A stretch of 64,000 bases of DNA. Origin: JBHIKY01 sp042139015 (GTDB lineage Bacteria > Bacillota > Bacilli > Bacillales > Marinococcaceae). A program made the position numbers and the translations under genes. The notes beneath the pieces are model-generated. The model saw only the letters and a program-made list of their open reading frames with translations, was not told the DNA's origin and did no database searches. Below are positions 16,353 to 24,873 of the stretch, one piece after another (within the stretch, counting starts at the first letter, position 1; the number at the start of each line of letters is the position of its first letter). The stretch lies in contig NZ_JBHIKY010000003.1 of assembly GCF_042139015.1 (NCBI RefSeq), positions 1-64,000 of the forward strand. Direction: 5' to 3'.

Positions 16353-16802
16353 TTACTTCTTATCCTCTGGCAAAAACGCAGACACAGGACCAAGTTCTTG
16401 TTCTAAATAATAGCGGATGCGGGCTGGAAATGCGCGAATCGCATCAAGGTTGTTATTAAGCGTTGCCAGCAGAGCTGTATGATCAATCGAAGTATACTCC
16501 TGCACGAGCTCTTTTCTGCGGTTCACGACATTTTTCAATTGTTCTGCCTCGGTGTTTGGCAGCACTTTTTCATCCTCTAAAATATCAATTATATCAGTAT
16601 AGCTTCCTGGATCCCTCATAATGAAACCATCAATCATCTCATTTCCAGTATCAATGATTGCTTCAATCCATCCCTGTGCAGCACGCTCCAGCGCCAGATC
16701 TGCAAGATCGCCCTTTGTTTCAAGAAGCTGAGAATATATACTATTTATTTGCTCCATATAATGGAGTTTGGCTTCTATTTTCTTTCGATCAACAAAATAC
16801 AT
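16353..16802 (-). CDS. yutE: YutE family protein (HepT-like, DUF86)
   Basis: A 149-residue all-helical protein of the HepT-like superfamily. ILDTGNEMIDGFIMRDPGSY and the end ELGPVSAF are the blocks conserved in B. subtilis YutE. HepT toxins need an R-x(4-6)-H motif; here the equivalent reads RRKELVQEY, without His, and no MntA-type antitoxin gene is adjacent, so a toxin role is unlikely. ATG 16802 is chosen because CGGAGGA lies 7 bases upstream; a longer frame adds 23 hydrophobic residues without support. It is 14 bases before yutF and divergent from glpX. Confidence 0.85.
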   Translation of the reverse strand: MYFVDRKKIEAKLHYMEQINSIYSQLLETKGDLADLALERAAQGWIEAIIDTGNEMIDGFIMRDPGSYTDIIDILEDEKVLPNTEAEQLKNVVNRRKELVQEYTSIDHTALLATLNNNLDAIRAFPARIRYYLEQELGPVSAFLPEDKK

Positions 16803-16957
16803 ACCAGTTCCTCCGTATATTATAAAAGTTGCTAACGCCCAGTATATCATATGTTTACCAGAACTTCTCACCGCTTCGGTTATTCCAGCCCCCCTGAATT
16901 ATGATAGGATATAAACGACCTTATATTTTGTTATACCATGACATGGAGGGATTTACA

Positions 16958-17932
16958 TTGGATCGTGAATTAGCACTTGAAATTGTCCGTGTGACGGAGG
17001 CCGCCGCGATTGCGTCAGCTCAATGGCTCGGCCGCGGACAGAAAATAGAAGCAGATGATGCAGCAACAACGGCAATGAGAACTATGTTTGACTCAGTCAG
17101 CTGCAGCGGCACCGTGGTTATCGGAGAAGGTGAGCTTGATGAAGCACCAATGCTGTATATTGGTGAAAAAGTTGGAAACGGCATTGGCCCTGAAGTAGAT
17201 ATTGCGGTAGATCCGCTTGAAGGAACAAATATCGTCGCCAATGGCCGCGCAAATGCGATGGCAGTCATTGCAGTAGCTGACCGCGGCACCCTTCTTCATG
17301 CACCGGATATGTACATGGAAAAACTTGCTGTAGGCCCGAAAGCGGCAGGTCTTGTCCGGCTAGATGATCCGATAGAAAAAACAATTGATATCGTTGCTAA
17401 AATGACAAATAAACGAGTACGGGACGTGACTGTCATTATCCAGGACCGCGAGCGCCATCATCAGCTTGTGGAGCGGATCCGGAAAAAAGGGGCTCGTGTT
17501 AAGCTATTTGGTGATGGGGACGTCGGTGCATCCATTGCCACCGCCCTTCCTCAAACAGGCATTGACTTGTTTGTCGGAACCGGCGGGGCTCCGGAGGGGG
17601 TCATTTCTGCTGCTGCCATCAAAGCCCTCGGTGGTGATATGCAGGCACGTCTCGTTCCAGATAATGAAGACGAAGCTGCACGATGCCGGAACATGGGACT
17701 TGACGATCCACGACAACTGCTTGGACTAGATGATATGGTAAAAGGAGACGATGCTATATTTGCGGCAACCGGTGTATCCTCTGGAGAACTGCTTGAAGGC
17801 GTTCGTTTTCTCGGAGGTGACCTGACAGAGACCGATTCAATTGTTATGCGTGCCAAAACGAGAACAGTACGCTACATCAAAGCCCATCACCGTCTCGACC
17901 ACAAGCCTCACCTTGTCATGGAAGAAGATTAA
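16958..17932 (+). CDS. glpX: Fructose-1,6-bisphosphatase class II (GlpX)
   Basis: A 324-residue gluconeogenic phosphatase. The metal-binding GEGELDEAPM and DPLEGT motifs are the family signature, and GTGGAPEGV lies near residue 205. ATGGAGGG ends 6 bases before TTG 16958, which is therefore the start; the frame is open 19 codons further without a site. B. subtilis keeps its GlpX-type gene elsewhere, so this copy is an insertion into the yut order. It is followed after 18 bases by a small conserved gene in the same direction. Confidence 0.93.
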   Translation: MDRELALEIVRVTEAAAIASAQWLGRGQKIEADDAATTAMRTMFDSVSCSGTVVIGEGELDEAPMLYIGEKVGNGIGPEVDIAVDPLEGTNIVANGRANAMAVIAVADRGTLLHAPDMYMEKLAVGPKAAGLVRLDDPIEKTIDIVAKMTNKRVRDVTVIIQDRERHHQLVERIRKKGARVKLFGDGDVGASIATALPQTGIDLFVGTGGAPEGVISAAAIKALGGDMQARLVPDNEDEAARCRNMGLDDPRQLLGLDDMVKGDDAIFAATGVSSGELLEGVRFLGGDLTETDSIVMRAKTRTVRYIKAHHRLDHKPHLVMEED

Positions 17933-17950
17933 TTTGAAAGGAGAATTGTA

Positions 17951-18220
17951 ATGGAGGAAGAACGATTCTACTTATACGATGATATGGAAGATACAAAAAC
18001 ACGGTTCGTCAGTTTTATGGGGGAAAGTGAACGGTTTGACCTTGCCATCACATCTACCTCAAGGCATTATGGAAAGCATTTAATTCTTGATATGCTCTCC
18101 AACCGCTTTGCTATCATTGGACCAGACGACCTTGACGAACCCGGTTATCTCGAACACGCATATAATCTGAATGAAGAAGCCGCAGAAGAGCTGCGCTCCT
18201 TTCTTCACGAAGTAGTATAA
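17951..18220 (+). CDS. DUF3055 family small protein
   Basis: An 89-residue acidic protein. The pattern (YDDMEDTKTRFVSFMGE near the start, ILDMLSNRFAIIGPDDL in the middle) resembles the uncharacterised DUF3055 family common in Bacillaceae. AAAGGAG precedes ATG 17951. It is 18 bases after glpX and 53 bases before the next small gene, so all three may be one operon. No function known. Confidence 0.75.
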   Translation: MEEERFYLYDDMEDTKTRFVSFMGESERFDLAITSTSRHYGKHLILDMLSNRFAIIGPDDLDEPGYLEHAYNLNEEAAEELRSFLHEVV

Positions 18221-18273
18221 AAAGAATACTTCCTTCACTGTGTGGAATACTACCGCAGAGGAGGGAGACTTAC

Positions 18274-18549
18274 GTGGAAAAGGATTATAAGAAAAATCGA
18301 CAGGCTCACGAATCAGCAGAATACGATGACTTTGCAAACGTTGAAGCAAAACGCGACTATGTTTTTCCGGAGACACTTCCAGAAGGCCCGTACGGCTCAC
18401 CAATTAATAAAAAGCCTGGCAAAACATCACCCTGGAGAAAGGGACAGCGCTCTTACAGCGCCTTTAATTATGAAAATAAGTCCCTTCATGAAGATATTCC
18501 AAGAAAATATCCCGTGGCACACCCCGTTCACGACAATGAGGATAAATAA
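18274..18549 (+). CDS. Conserved small cytosolic protein of unknown function
   Basis: A 91-residue, very polar protein with no hydrophobic core segment, probably partly disordered. EYDDFANVEAKRDY, GPYGSPI and RSYSAFNYENK look like conserved blocks, and the tail is rich in His, Asp and Glu. I recognise the type from Bacillus genomes but not a named family. The start is GTG 18274 with GGAGGGAG 7 bases upstream. It ends about 90 bases before a strong bidirectional terminator. Confidence 0.7.
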   Translation: MEKDYKKNRQAHESAEYDDFANVEAKRDYVFPETLPEGPYGSPINKKPGKTSPWRKGQRSYSAFNYENKSLHEDIPRKYPVAHPVHDNEDK

Positions 18550-18638
18550 TTATTGAGTCTCTGTGAAATATATTTGATTTAAAAACCTGAAATTTAAATT
18601 CTTACACTACGCTTCCCAAGAAAAAAATGAACAAATAG

Positions 18639-18682
18639 AAAAAACGGAGTTAGGATAGATAACTATCCTGACTCCGTTTTCT
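18639..18682. terminator. Bidirectional terminator between the glpX operon and yutD
   Basis: AAAACGGAGTtAGGATAG-ataa-CTATCCTgACTCCGTTTT is a long stem with A and T tracts on its two sides. Confidence 0.9.
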
Positions 18683-18711
18683 TAAGTAGTAAGTAGCATT
18701 TGAACCCTTTT

Positions 18712-19002
18712 CTAAGTTGCTGATTCCACATTCCGCTCTTTTTTTAACACAAAATAAGCACAGCCAAAATTGCAATATTCATAAATATAATCGTACAGTG
18801 TACTGATTTTTGCATCGTAGGATACCTTTTTCTTCGCATCATGAAAAAAACCGCGGAGGCGCAGCTGATTGTGACCCCAATCTCCTACGACGTAATCATA
18901 TTTATTCAGGACTTCACTATAACGTTCTTTAAATTCTTCTTCGTTCCAGCCGTCCTTAACATTTTCAATTAATTCAAACTGTTGTCCATGTACTTGAATC
19001 AT
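18712..19002 (-). CDS. yutD: YutD family protein (DUF1027)
   Basis: A 96-residue protein with the YutD pattern: GWNEEEFKERYSEVL, YDYVVGDWGHNQLRLRGF and YIYEYCNFGCAYFVL, the last with a CxxxC. The family has been placed near RNA or stress functions only by guesswork, so I leave it open. ATG 19002 is preceded by GAGGTGG at 7 bases; an upstream ATG five codons earlier has no site. It stands alone and is divergent from the lipoprotein gene. Confidence 0.85.
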   Translation of the reverse strand: MIQVHGQQFELIENVKDGWNEEEFKERYSEVLNKYDYVVGDWGHNQLRLRGFFHDAKKKVSYDAKISTLYDYIYEYCNFGCAYFVLKKERNVESAT

Positions 19003-19130
19003 GCGGTACCACCTCATTTCATTCTAGTATATTATACCACACTTCTCGTTATTTCCCTGCTCTTCTCCACGAGATACTACATAAAATAAAGCCTCTTTAA
19101 CCCATACTAAAAGAAAAGAGGTGATCAAAA

Positions 19131-19718
19131 ATGAAAAAAATGACAGCTGCACTCGCCCTGGTTCTTTTTGCCGGGGGCTGTGCTGTGGACAATAGCGAAA
19201 ATAAAGGGGACCTTGGAGCTGAATACGGCCCGGAGCATCCTCTTGATTTTGTCCAAAATGACACGAATGGCGATGAAGAAATCAGCAAAAAAAATCTTTT
19301 CGGATTTAAGCGTCACGCTGAAAATGAAGCTGAGCTCGACCGGGAAATGAGTGCTCATGATGTGATTGACCGCCAGCGGACTGCTGAAGGCATCAGCAGT
19401 ATCCTCGTTCAGTCCCCGGACGTAAAAGAAGCAGGAGTACTGATTACTAATGAGTATGCCCTGGTTGCTTACGAGACAGCAAGTGAAAATCGAGACGAAG
19501 CCGCCGAGCACGTGAAGCAGATGACCGAGGCGATGGTTCCTTATTTTTACGAAACGGTCATTACAGATAATCCTTCAATGATTGAAGATCTGGAAGCCTT
19601 TTACGGCACGGAGGCACGTTCAAAAGAAAACCACGTCGCACTGGAGAAAACCGTTGATGATATGCGAAATGCAACAGAACAGCCTGTGACGGATAAGGAA
19701 AAGACCGGCTCCATGTAG
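19131..19718 (+). CDS. yutC: YutC-like lipoprotein, YhcN/YlaJ family
   Basis: A 195-residue secreted lipoprotein. The signal peptide is short (KK, then a hydrophobic run) and the lipid-carrying Cys is in FAGGC at residue 19-20, a slightly unusual lipobox because Leu is not at -3. The mature part has the YhcN/YlaJ pattern of sporulation lipoproteins, and AAGVLITNEYALVAYET-like sequence (EAGVLITNEYALVAYE) in the middle. AGAGGTGA precedes ATG 19131. Its place beside yutD and lipA matches B. subtilis yutC. A role in spore germination or coat is inferred from the family. Confidence 0.78.
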   Translation: MKKMTAALALVLFAGGCAVDNSENKGDLGAEYGPEHPLDFVQNDTNGDEEISKKNLFGFKRHAENEAELDREMSAHDVIDRQRTAEGISSILVQSPDVKEAGVLITNEYALVAYETASENRDEAAEHVKQMTEAMVPYFYETVITDNPSMIEDLEAFYGTEARSKENHVALEKTVDDMRNATEQPVTDKEKTGSM

Positions 19719-19736
19719 AGATCCGGTCTTTCTTTT
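19700..19736. terminator. Shared terminator between yutC and lipA
   Basis: AAGACCGG and CCGGTCTT form a stem across the yutC stop codon, with T on the plus side. lipA converges from the right. Confidence 0.7.
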
Positions 19737-19744
19737 ACCATCAA

Positions 19745-20653
19745 TCAGGCTTCTTTATATTTGTTTGCTTCTTCGAGTACCTGGGCTTCATTCACCTGCT
19801 CATCTGCATGGTAGGAAGAGCGGACAAGCGGACCGGATTCACAGTGGCTGAATCCTTTAGTCATAGCAATGTCCTTTAGTTCAGCAAACTCTTCCGGTGT
19901 ATAATATTTTTGGACCTTTAAATGCTTTTTCGTCGGCTGCAGATATTGGCCGATGGTCATGATATCGATATCGTGGGCGCGCAGATCATCCATCGTTTGG
20001 ATAATCTCTTCTTTTGTTTCCCCGAGGCCTATCATCAGACTCGATTTCGTTGGAATGTCCGGGTGAATTTCTTTAGAACGCTGCAAAAATTCAAGAGACC
20101 GCTTATACGTTGCCCTTGCCCTGACTCTCGGGGTTAACCGTTCCACGGTTTCGATGTTGTGATTAAGAATATTTGGTCTTGCTTCCATAAGAATCTCAAG
20201 ATTATCGGCAATCCCCATCATATCGGATGGCAGTACTTCAATGGTTGTTAATGGATTGCGTCGGCGTACCGCACGGACAGTTTCAGCGAACACCGCAGCT
20301 CCACCATCCTTTAGATCATCTCTTGCTACAGCAGTGATTACCACATGCTTAAGCCCCATCTGTTCGACCGACTCTGCCACACGCTCCGGCTCTCCCCAGT
20401 CCAATTCATTAGGAAGTCCGGTTTTCACCGCACAGAACCTGCAGGCTCTTGTACAAACGTCGCCTAAAATCATAAATGTAGCGGTTTTACGGACTGACCA
20501 GCATTCATGTATGTTCGGGCATCTGGCTTCCTCACAGACGGTATGAAGGTTTTTTTCCCTCATCATTTTTTTCAAGCCTTTATAGGATTCATTCGTATTT
20601 AATTTAATCTTCAGCCACTCAGGTTTGCGAAGATACTCTTCTGTTTTAGCCAA
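19745..20653 (-). CDS. lipA: Lipoyl synthase
   Basis: A 302-residue radical SAM enzyme that inserts two sulfurs into octanoyl groups on GcvH and the E2 subunits. Both Cys triads are present: C40, C45, C51 (auxiliary cluster) and CTRACRFC with C67, C71, C74 (SAM cluster). The RSSYHAD block at the C-terminus is complete. I take TTG 20653 as start because GGAGTG lies 6 bases before it and the protein then begins MAKTEEYLRKPEW, as in B. subtilis; GTG/ATG codons three earlier are possible. Its substrate gene gcvH is at 46.6 kb. Confidence 0.95.
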   Translation of the reverse strand: MAKTEEYLRKPEWLKIKLNTNESYKGLKKMMREKNLHTVCEEARCPNIHECWSVRKTATFMILGDVCTRACRFCAVKTGLPNELDWGEPERVAESVEQMGLKHVVITAVARDDLKDGGAAVFAETVRAVRRRNPLTTIEVLPSDMMGIADNLEILMEARPNILNHNIETVERLTPRVRARATYKRSLEFLQRSKEIHPDIPTKSSLMIGLGETKEEIIQTMDDLRAHDIDIMTIGQYLQPTKKHLKVQKYYTPEEFAELKDIAMTKGFSHCESGPLVRSSYHADEQVNEAQVLEEANKYKEA

Positions 20654-20850
20654 CCTCATCACTCCATTCTCTATCTTGGCTGCGGAGGTGCTGCCGCAAC
20701 TATGTATGACATGAAATTCATTTACTCTTTACTTTAACACGTGCTGACTGGTGCCGCCAACTTTCCTGTTTTGTTACCAATCATTAACTTCATAACTTTT
20801 CGCGGCATGGAGAAAATAAAACTAACCAATACAAAAAGGAACGGTATGTT

Positions 20851-21825
20851 ATGAAAAAAACTCTGATTACCTTATGCTCGTTCAGTTATTTAATATGCTT
20901 TCATCTTAACGCAGCAGCAGAAAAATCTCCAGATACCATCAACGAGAATAGACTACTTCTATATAAAGAAATGGAAGCCGTTACTCAAATTCCATGGTAT
21001 TGGCTGGCCGGAGCAGATGCATATGAACGCGGCCTTCGAAATACACGTACGGACCGGGATGACGCCGAAGGGCTGATTAGTATTTATTATGCACCAAAAG
21101 AATGGAGCGGGCCTCTGAATCCCGACCTAAATTCTGAGGATCCAACAACCATTTCTCTTTTTGAAGGCGTCGGTAAAGATGGAAACGATAACGGAAAAGC
21201 GTCGCTTGACGAGGATGCAGATGTTCTTTTTACCTTTGCTGATTATTTGGCGGATTATGGCTTTGACGAAGATAACATCCAAATCGGTCTGTGGGATTAT
21301 TATCAGAGAGATCAGGCTGTAAATATCATTTCCGGTCATGCTGCACTTTATCAAAAATATAACAAATTGGACCTTGAGGAGCATGCATTTCCACTGCCTA
21401 AGCAGTATAATTACAGCTACCGCAGTACATGGGGAGACCGGCGGGGCTGGGGAGGACGCCGCATTCATGAAGGAACTGATATTTTTGCCGGTTACCAGAC
21501 TCCTGTCCGAGCTACCTCCTATGGCGTTGTAGAGCTAAAAGGATGGAATAAATTTGGCGGATGGAGAATTGGGATCCGCGACCTGACAAATTCCTATCAT
21601 TATTACGCTCACCTCAGCGGCTTCGAGGACGGAATTAAAATGAGAAGTCTTGTGGCTCCAGGTGATGTGATAGGATACGTAGGAAGCTCTGGTTATGGAA
21701 AACCAGGCACACAGGGAAAATTTCCCCCGCACCTCCATTACGGAATTTACCGTGATAATGGCTATACGGAATGGTCCTATGATCCTTACCCATCCTTACG
21801 AGCATGGGAACAAACTGACTTATAA
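20851..21825 (+). CDS. lytH: Spore cortex L-Ala-D-Glu endopeptidase LytH (M23 family)
   Basis: A 324-residue secreted peptidase. Residues 1-23 are a signal peptide. The C-terminal M23 domain has the zinc ligands H206 and D210 in HEGTD and the HLHYG motif near 290. The N-terminal 180 residues are the extra domain of LytH (YunA), including a DxDxDG-like acidic loop (KDGNDNGKASLDEDAD). In B. subtilis LytH trims peptide side chains of the spore cortex, under SigK control. Only a weak ribosome site (AAGGAAC, 11 bases from ATG) is seen. CATAACTTT upstream vaguely resembles a SigK -10, not enough for a call. Confidence 0.92.
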   Translation: MKKTLITLCSFSYLICFHLNAAAEKSPDTINENRLLLYKEMEAVTQIPWYWLAGADAYERGLRNTRTDRDDAEGLISIYYAPKEWSGPLNPDLNSEDPTTISLFEGVGKDGNDNGKASLDEDADVLFTFADYLADYGFDEDNIQIGLWDYYQRDQAVNIISGHAALYQKYNKLDLEEHAFPLPKQYNYSYRSTWGDRRGWGGRRIHEGTDIFAGYQTPVRATSYGVVELKGWNKFGGWRIGIRDLTNSYHYYAHLSGFEDGIKMRSLVAPGDVIGYVGSSGYGKPGTQGKFPPHLHYGIYRDNGYTEWSYDPYPSLRAWEQTDL

Positions 21826-21868
21826 GAACTGAGCATCTATAGTCTGCCGAAATCCATTGCCGCTTCTC

Positions 21869-22052
21869 CGGACACTGATTCCGCTATTTTCTTTAAACAA
21901 CACTTTTTTATAACATTGCCGGACATGGGGTTCCGTTATCGGCTGTAAAGGAGCCGAATTCACTGTCATACAGGTAAATAACACACCTCAAGTTATTCAA
22001 TAAAAGGATTCATAAAAAGTGAAATTTGATCAAATAACGGATCTCCTGTCCG
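21869..22052. repeat. CGGACA-TCCG opposed-repeat element (copy 2)
   Basis: Between lytH and metS, 300 bases hold no gene but a homologue of the 4.0 kb element. Forward words lie at 21869-21889 (CGGACACTGATTCCGCTATT) and 21920-21940 (CGGACATGGGGTTCCGTTAT); a reversed word lies at 22032-22052 (CGGACAGGAGATCCGTTATT when turned), and a decayed reversed word at about 21976-21996. Even the linker AAACAnC...TTTT...TTGC before the second word is shared with copy 1. Confidence 0.65.
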
Positions 22053-22080
22053 TCTCCACCACTATGAATTAAAATGAATT

Positions 22081-22118
22081 AAAAAAAGTGGCCAGTCTCT
22101 TGACTGGCCGCTTTTTTA
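22081..22118 (-). terminator. Terminator of metP-metS
   Basis: On the minus strand AAAAAGCGGCCAGTC-aaga-GACTGGCCACTTTTTTT is a near-perfect stem with T tail. Confidence 0.92.
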
Positions 22119-22124
22119 ATTATT

Positions 22125-22229
22125 TTATGATTTTTTGGAAACGTTTCTGGCGTGAACAATACTTGCAATCATTCCGCCCCAAATTATTACAATTCCGATG
22201 ACCATCATGAAAATGGCACTCGCAGTCAT
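22125..22229 (-). CDS. metS: Small subunit of NSS methionine/alanine transporter (MetS)
   Basis: A 34-residue protein, ATG 22229 to TAA 22125-22127: one membrane helix (IFMMVIGIVIIWGGMIASIV) and a basic tail ending VSKKS. The opening MTASAIFMM and the WGG motif are those of the MetS small subunit that accompanies bacterial NSS-type transporters such as MetP of Corynebacterium. GAGGAGG lies inside the last codons of the large subunit gene, and only one base separates its stop from this ATG. Confidence 0.85.
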   Translation of the reverse strand: MTASAIFMMVIGIVIIWGGMIASIVHARNVSKKS

Positions 22230-22230
22230 A

Positions 22231-23754
22231 TTATTTCGCCTCCTCGTCATATAATTCTTCTAATTGTGTTTTTTTGTTCCAGCGGATCAGGGAGAAAATA
22301 ATTCCTGCGACAAGCGCAATACCTGCCACCATCCAGCCGCTTGAGAAAATAAACAGATCTGAATATCCTTCATAGTTACCATTATCTGTGTCAAATTGCT
22401 TCATAAGGTTCTGACGGAAGAGATCAAACATCATATAGCCGAGCACAATTGGTGTGATTACACCTAAGCATACTTTCCACCAGCGGCCGAGCGGAATGTC
22501 TGAAATTCCATTGGCGTGCTGCTGCAGCGGAGTCAGCTGCTTTAAGAACCATGCAATCGCAACAACTTCAACGAGACCTACTAATGCGACACCGAACTGG
22601 TTGATGAAGTAGTCGGCAGCATCGAGTATATTGAGACCACCCTGTGTAGCATACATTAGTGACAACAGGGCTGCCAGGCCACCGCCGAAAGCAACGGACT
22701 TCGCTCTCGAAATTCCAAATTTTTCTGAGAAACCTTTAACATAGGTTTCTGAGATGGAAATTAGAGAGGACAGACCAGCTAATACAAGTGAGGCAAAGAA
22801 CAGAAAGCCGAATAATCCGCTTAATGCTGGAAACTCACTGATAATCTGCGGAAATACAACAAACGCGAGACCTACCCCGCCTGCTACAACTTCCTGAACA
22901 GGCACTCCTGCCTGGGAAGCCATAAATCCTAATGCTGCAAACACACCGATACCGGCAAGGAGCTCAAAGCTGGAATTACTGAAGCCGGTGATAAATGCAT
23001 TGTTCGTCACATCAGATTTCTTTGGCAGGTAACTGGAGTAGGTGATCATTATCGCAAATGCTATCGATAAACTGAAGAATATCTGACCGTAGGCTGCTAC
23101 CCATACTCCGCCTGAGGTGATAGCCTCGAAGTTTGGCTCGAAGAATGCCTGCAGTCCTTCTGCTGCTCCTGGCAGAGTAACAGCCCGGATACAAATGATT
23201 AAGAAAATAATGACTAGTGCCGGTATGAAAATACGGTTTGCAATTTCAATACCTTTTTTAACCCCTCGGAACAATACACCTAATGTAATGGCCCACACAA
23301 CAATCAATGGAATCAGAACGCCGGGAACAATGCTCCCAAACTGTCCGGGATCAGTGTACTGAAGATATTCTGAAAATAAAAAGCCTTCTGTGTCCTCTCC
23401 CCACGCCTGATTGAAAGAAAAAATACTGTAGGAAATCGCCCAGGCGATAATAACTGAATAATAAGTTGAGATGACGAAGGCTACAAAAACTGCCCACCAC
23501 CCAATCCATTCTGCTTTCTTATTCATACGTGAAAAACTAAGTGGTGCAGAACCCCGGTACTTATGACCTATAGTAAATTCCATAATTAAAAGCGGAATCC
23601 CAGCTGTCAGCAATGCAAATAAATATGGAATAAAAAAGGCACCGCCCCCGTTTTCATATGCGGTAGCTGGAAAGCGCCAAATATTACCAAGACCGACAGC
23701 AGAGCCGACTGCTGCCAGGATAAAACCTGCACGCGTACCCCATTGTTCTCTCAT
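22231..23754 (-). CDS. metP: Sodium-dependent methionine/alanine transporter (NSS/SNF family)
   Basis: A 507-residue Na+ symporter of the neurotransmitter:sodium family with about 11-12 hydrophobic helices. The first helix has the unwound sodium and substrate site GSAVGLGNIWRFP near residue 18. The C-terminal cytoplasmic tail is short and acidic. The presence of MetS suggests a methionine/alanine carrier, but the family also carries Trp, Tyr or Ala, so substrate is inferred. The gene is driven by a consensus promoter and has a leader of about 170 bases. Confidence 0.9.
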   Translation of the reverse strand: MREQWGTRAGFILAAVGSAVGLGNIWRFPATAYENGGGAFFIPYLFALLTAGIPLLIMEFTIGHKYRGSAPLSFSRMNKKAEWIGWWAVFVAFVISTYYSVIIAWAISYSIFSFNQAWGEDTEGFLFSEYLQYTDPGQFGSIVPGVLIPLIVVWAITLGVLFRGVKKGIEIANRIFIPALVIIFLIICIRAVTLPGAAEGLQAFFEPNFEAITSGGVWVAAYGQIFFSLSIAFAIMITYSSYLPKKSDVTNNAFITGFSNSSFELLAGIGVFAALGFMASQAGVPVQEVVAGGVGLAFVVFPQIISEFPALSGLFGFLFFASLVLAGLSSLISISETYVKGFSEKFGISRAKSVAFGGGLAALLSLMYATQGGLNILDAADYFINQFGVALVGLVEVVAIAWFLKQLTPLQQHANGISDIPLGRWWKVCLGVITPIVLGYMMFDLFRQNLMKQFDTDNGNYEGYSDLFIFSSGWMVAGIALVAGIIFSLIRWNKKTQLEELYDEEAK

Positions 23755-23936
23755 CTTAAACGTTCTCCTTTCATAATAAAAATTAATGATAATTATAAAA
23801 TAAAAAATATTCAGAAAAAATACCCCGACTGTCCACAGGTCCTGTCTAAGAAGGCGTTGTGTCTTTCTCCAGTGAACAGATGTATCCCCCGAAAAGCCCC
23901 CTTCCCAGTCTCCGTTTACTGATAATTCGCTATTTT
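23755..23936 (-). other. Long untranslated leader of metP, no known riboswitch recognised
   Basis: About 170 bases lie between the promoter and ATG 23754. The first part is G-rich (GGGAAGGGGGC, CGGGGGAT), followed by ACAGGACCTGT and a TATTTTTT tract, then an AT-rich stretch with AAAGGAGAACG as ribosome site. GACTG and CAGTC about 70 bases apart could close a domain. I compared it by eye with glycine, lysine, SAM and T-box patterns and none fits. Confidence 0.4.
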
Positions 23937-23965
23937 ATTATAATTATTATTACCTATTTTGTCAA
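23937..23965 (-). promoter_or_regulatory. Consensus SigA promoter of metP
   Basis: Minus strand: TTGACA (23965-23960), 17-base spacer, TATAAT (23942-23937). Both hexamers are perfect, so strong basal transcription is expected unless the leader controls it. Confidence 0.88.
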
Positions 23966-23996
23966 AATTATTTCGGGCGGGTACATTCTTTATCTT

Positions 23997-24809
23997 TTAT
24001 TCATTTTTCGTTATCTCCTCCTCTCGAAACGCCGGGGCAGGAGATTCCCCATCGTTTTCGCTGTAAAATTGAGGAACATCTCCAGATATGAACACCATTC
24101 CTACTGGGACAGAAGTAGCAACTGCAGCGTTATCTGCTGCAAAAGGAATAACCACCTGAACGTCTACTTCAATATCAACGGAAACACGTAAATATGTGTT
24201 ATTAATCCCTGATTCGAAAATGGATTCACTCATAGAAGCCTTTACCTCTCCTATGGGTGTGAAACGCACTGGAATCTGCGGCCCCAGCTGAGCAAGCAGA
24301 GCATTATTTGTTGCCTGTCCGAGCGGGATCACATGAACAATTCCTTTTTCTTTGAAATTCTCTACGCGGCTGTCTTTTTCCATTCTTCCGGATAATGCTC
24401 CCGGTTTTCCGTCCTCAACCTGCTTCAAATAAATCTGCACTCGCGAGGTAATGTCAGCAAGGATCTGATTATATGTCCGTGCATTGAAACGGACAGAAGT
24501 CACCTGCCCTTCCTCGTCCGTTTCGATATTAAGCATGTTCTCCATATCGATATCCTGAATGATATTGCTTGCGATTGCCTCATTAATAGCCTCTGTCGCA
24601 ATTTTTTGCGTTTCTGTGCGGGCAATGGCCATCAGTGTCGGCCGAATACCGTGATCAACGAACCAGAGTGCTTGTATCGTAAGCAGTAGAAAGAAAAACA
24701 GAGAAAGAATGAAGACATATTTAAAGGGAAGCGGTGATTTCCATGAAAGCGCCGGTTTCTTTGCCGGGCGGGATTTCATTGTCTTGAACACTCGTTTCCG
24801 TTTGCCCAT
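23997..24809 (-). CDS. yunB: Sporulation protein YunB
   Basis: A 270-residue membrane-anchored protein: a basic N-terminus (about 25 residues), one membrane helix at about 29-51, and an extracellular or forespore-space domain with FTPIGEVKASMSE and LRVSVDIEVDVQVVIPF blocks that match YunB of B. subtilis, a mother-cell (SigE) sporulation protein. The last 25 residues are acidic and probably disordered. AAGGAGGG lies 12 bases before ATG 24809, a long spacing; ATG ten codons inside is possible. Confidence 0.9.
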   Translation of the reverse strand: MGKRKRVFKTMKSRPAKKPALSWKSPLPFKYVFILSLFFFLLLTIQALWFVDHGIRPTLMAIARTETQKIATEAINEAIASNIIQDIDMENMLNIETDEEGQVTSVRFNARTYNQILADITSRVQIYLKQVEDGKPGALSGRMEKDSRVENFKEKGIVHVIPLGQATNNALLAQLGPQIPVRFTPIGEVKASMSESIFESGINNTYLRVSVDIEVDVQVVIPFAADNAAVATSVPVGMVFISGDVPQFYSENDGESPAPAFREEEITKNE

Positions 24810-24873
24810 AAGAAAACCCGTCCCTCCTTAGCCTGTTTTTATGTATATGCTGGAGAGTCCGGGTTCAAGCACA

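Noticed and set aside
20760..20830. SigK promoter before lytH
   Set aside because: CATAACTTT is a partial -10 match and no AC-type -35 lies at the required distance.
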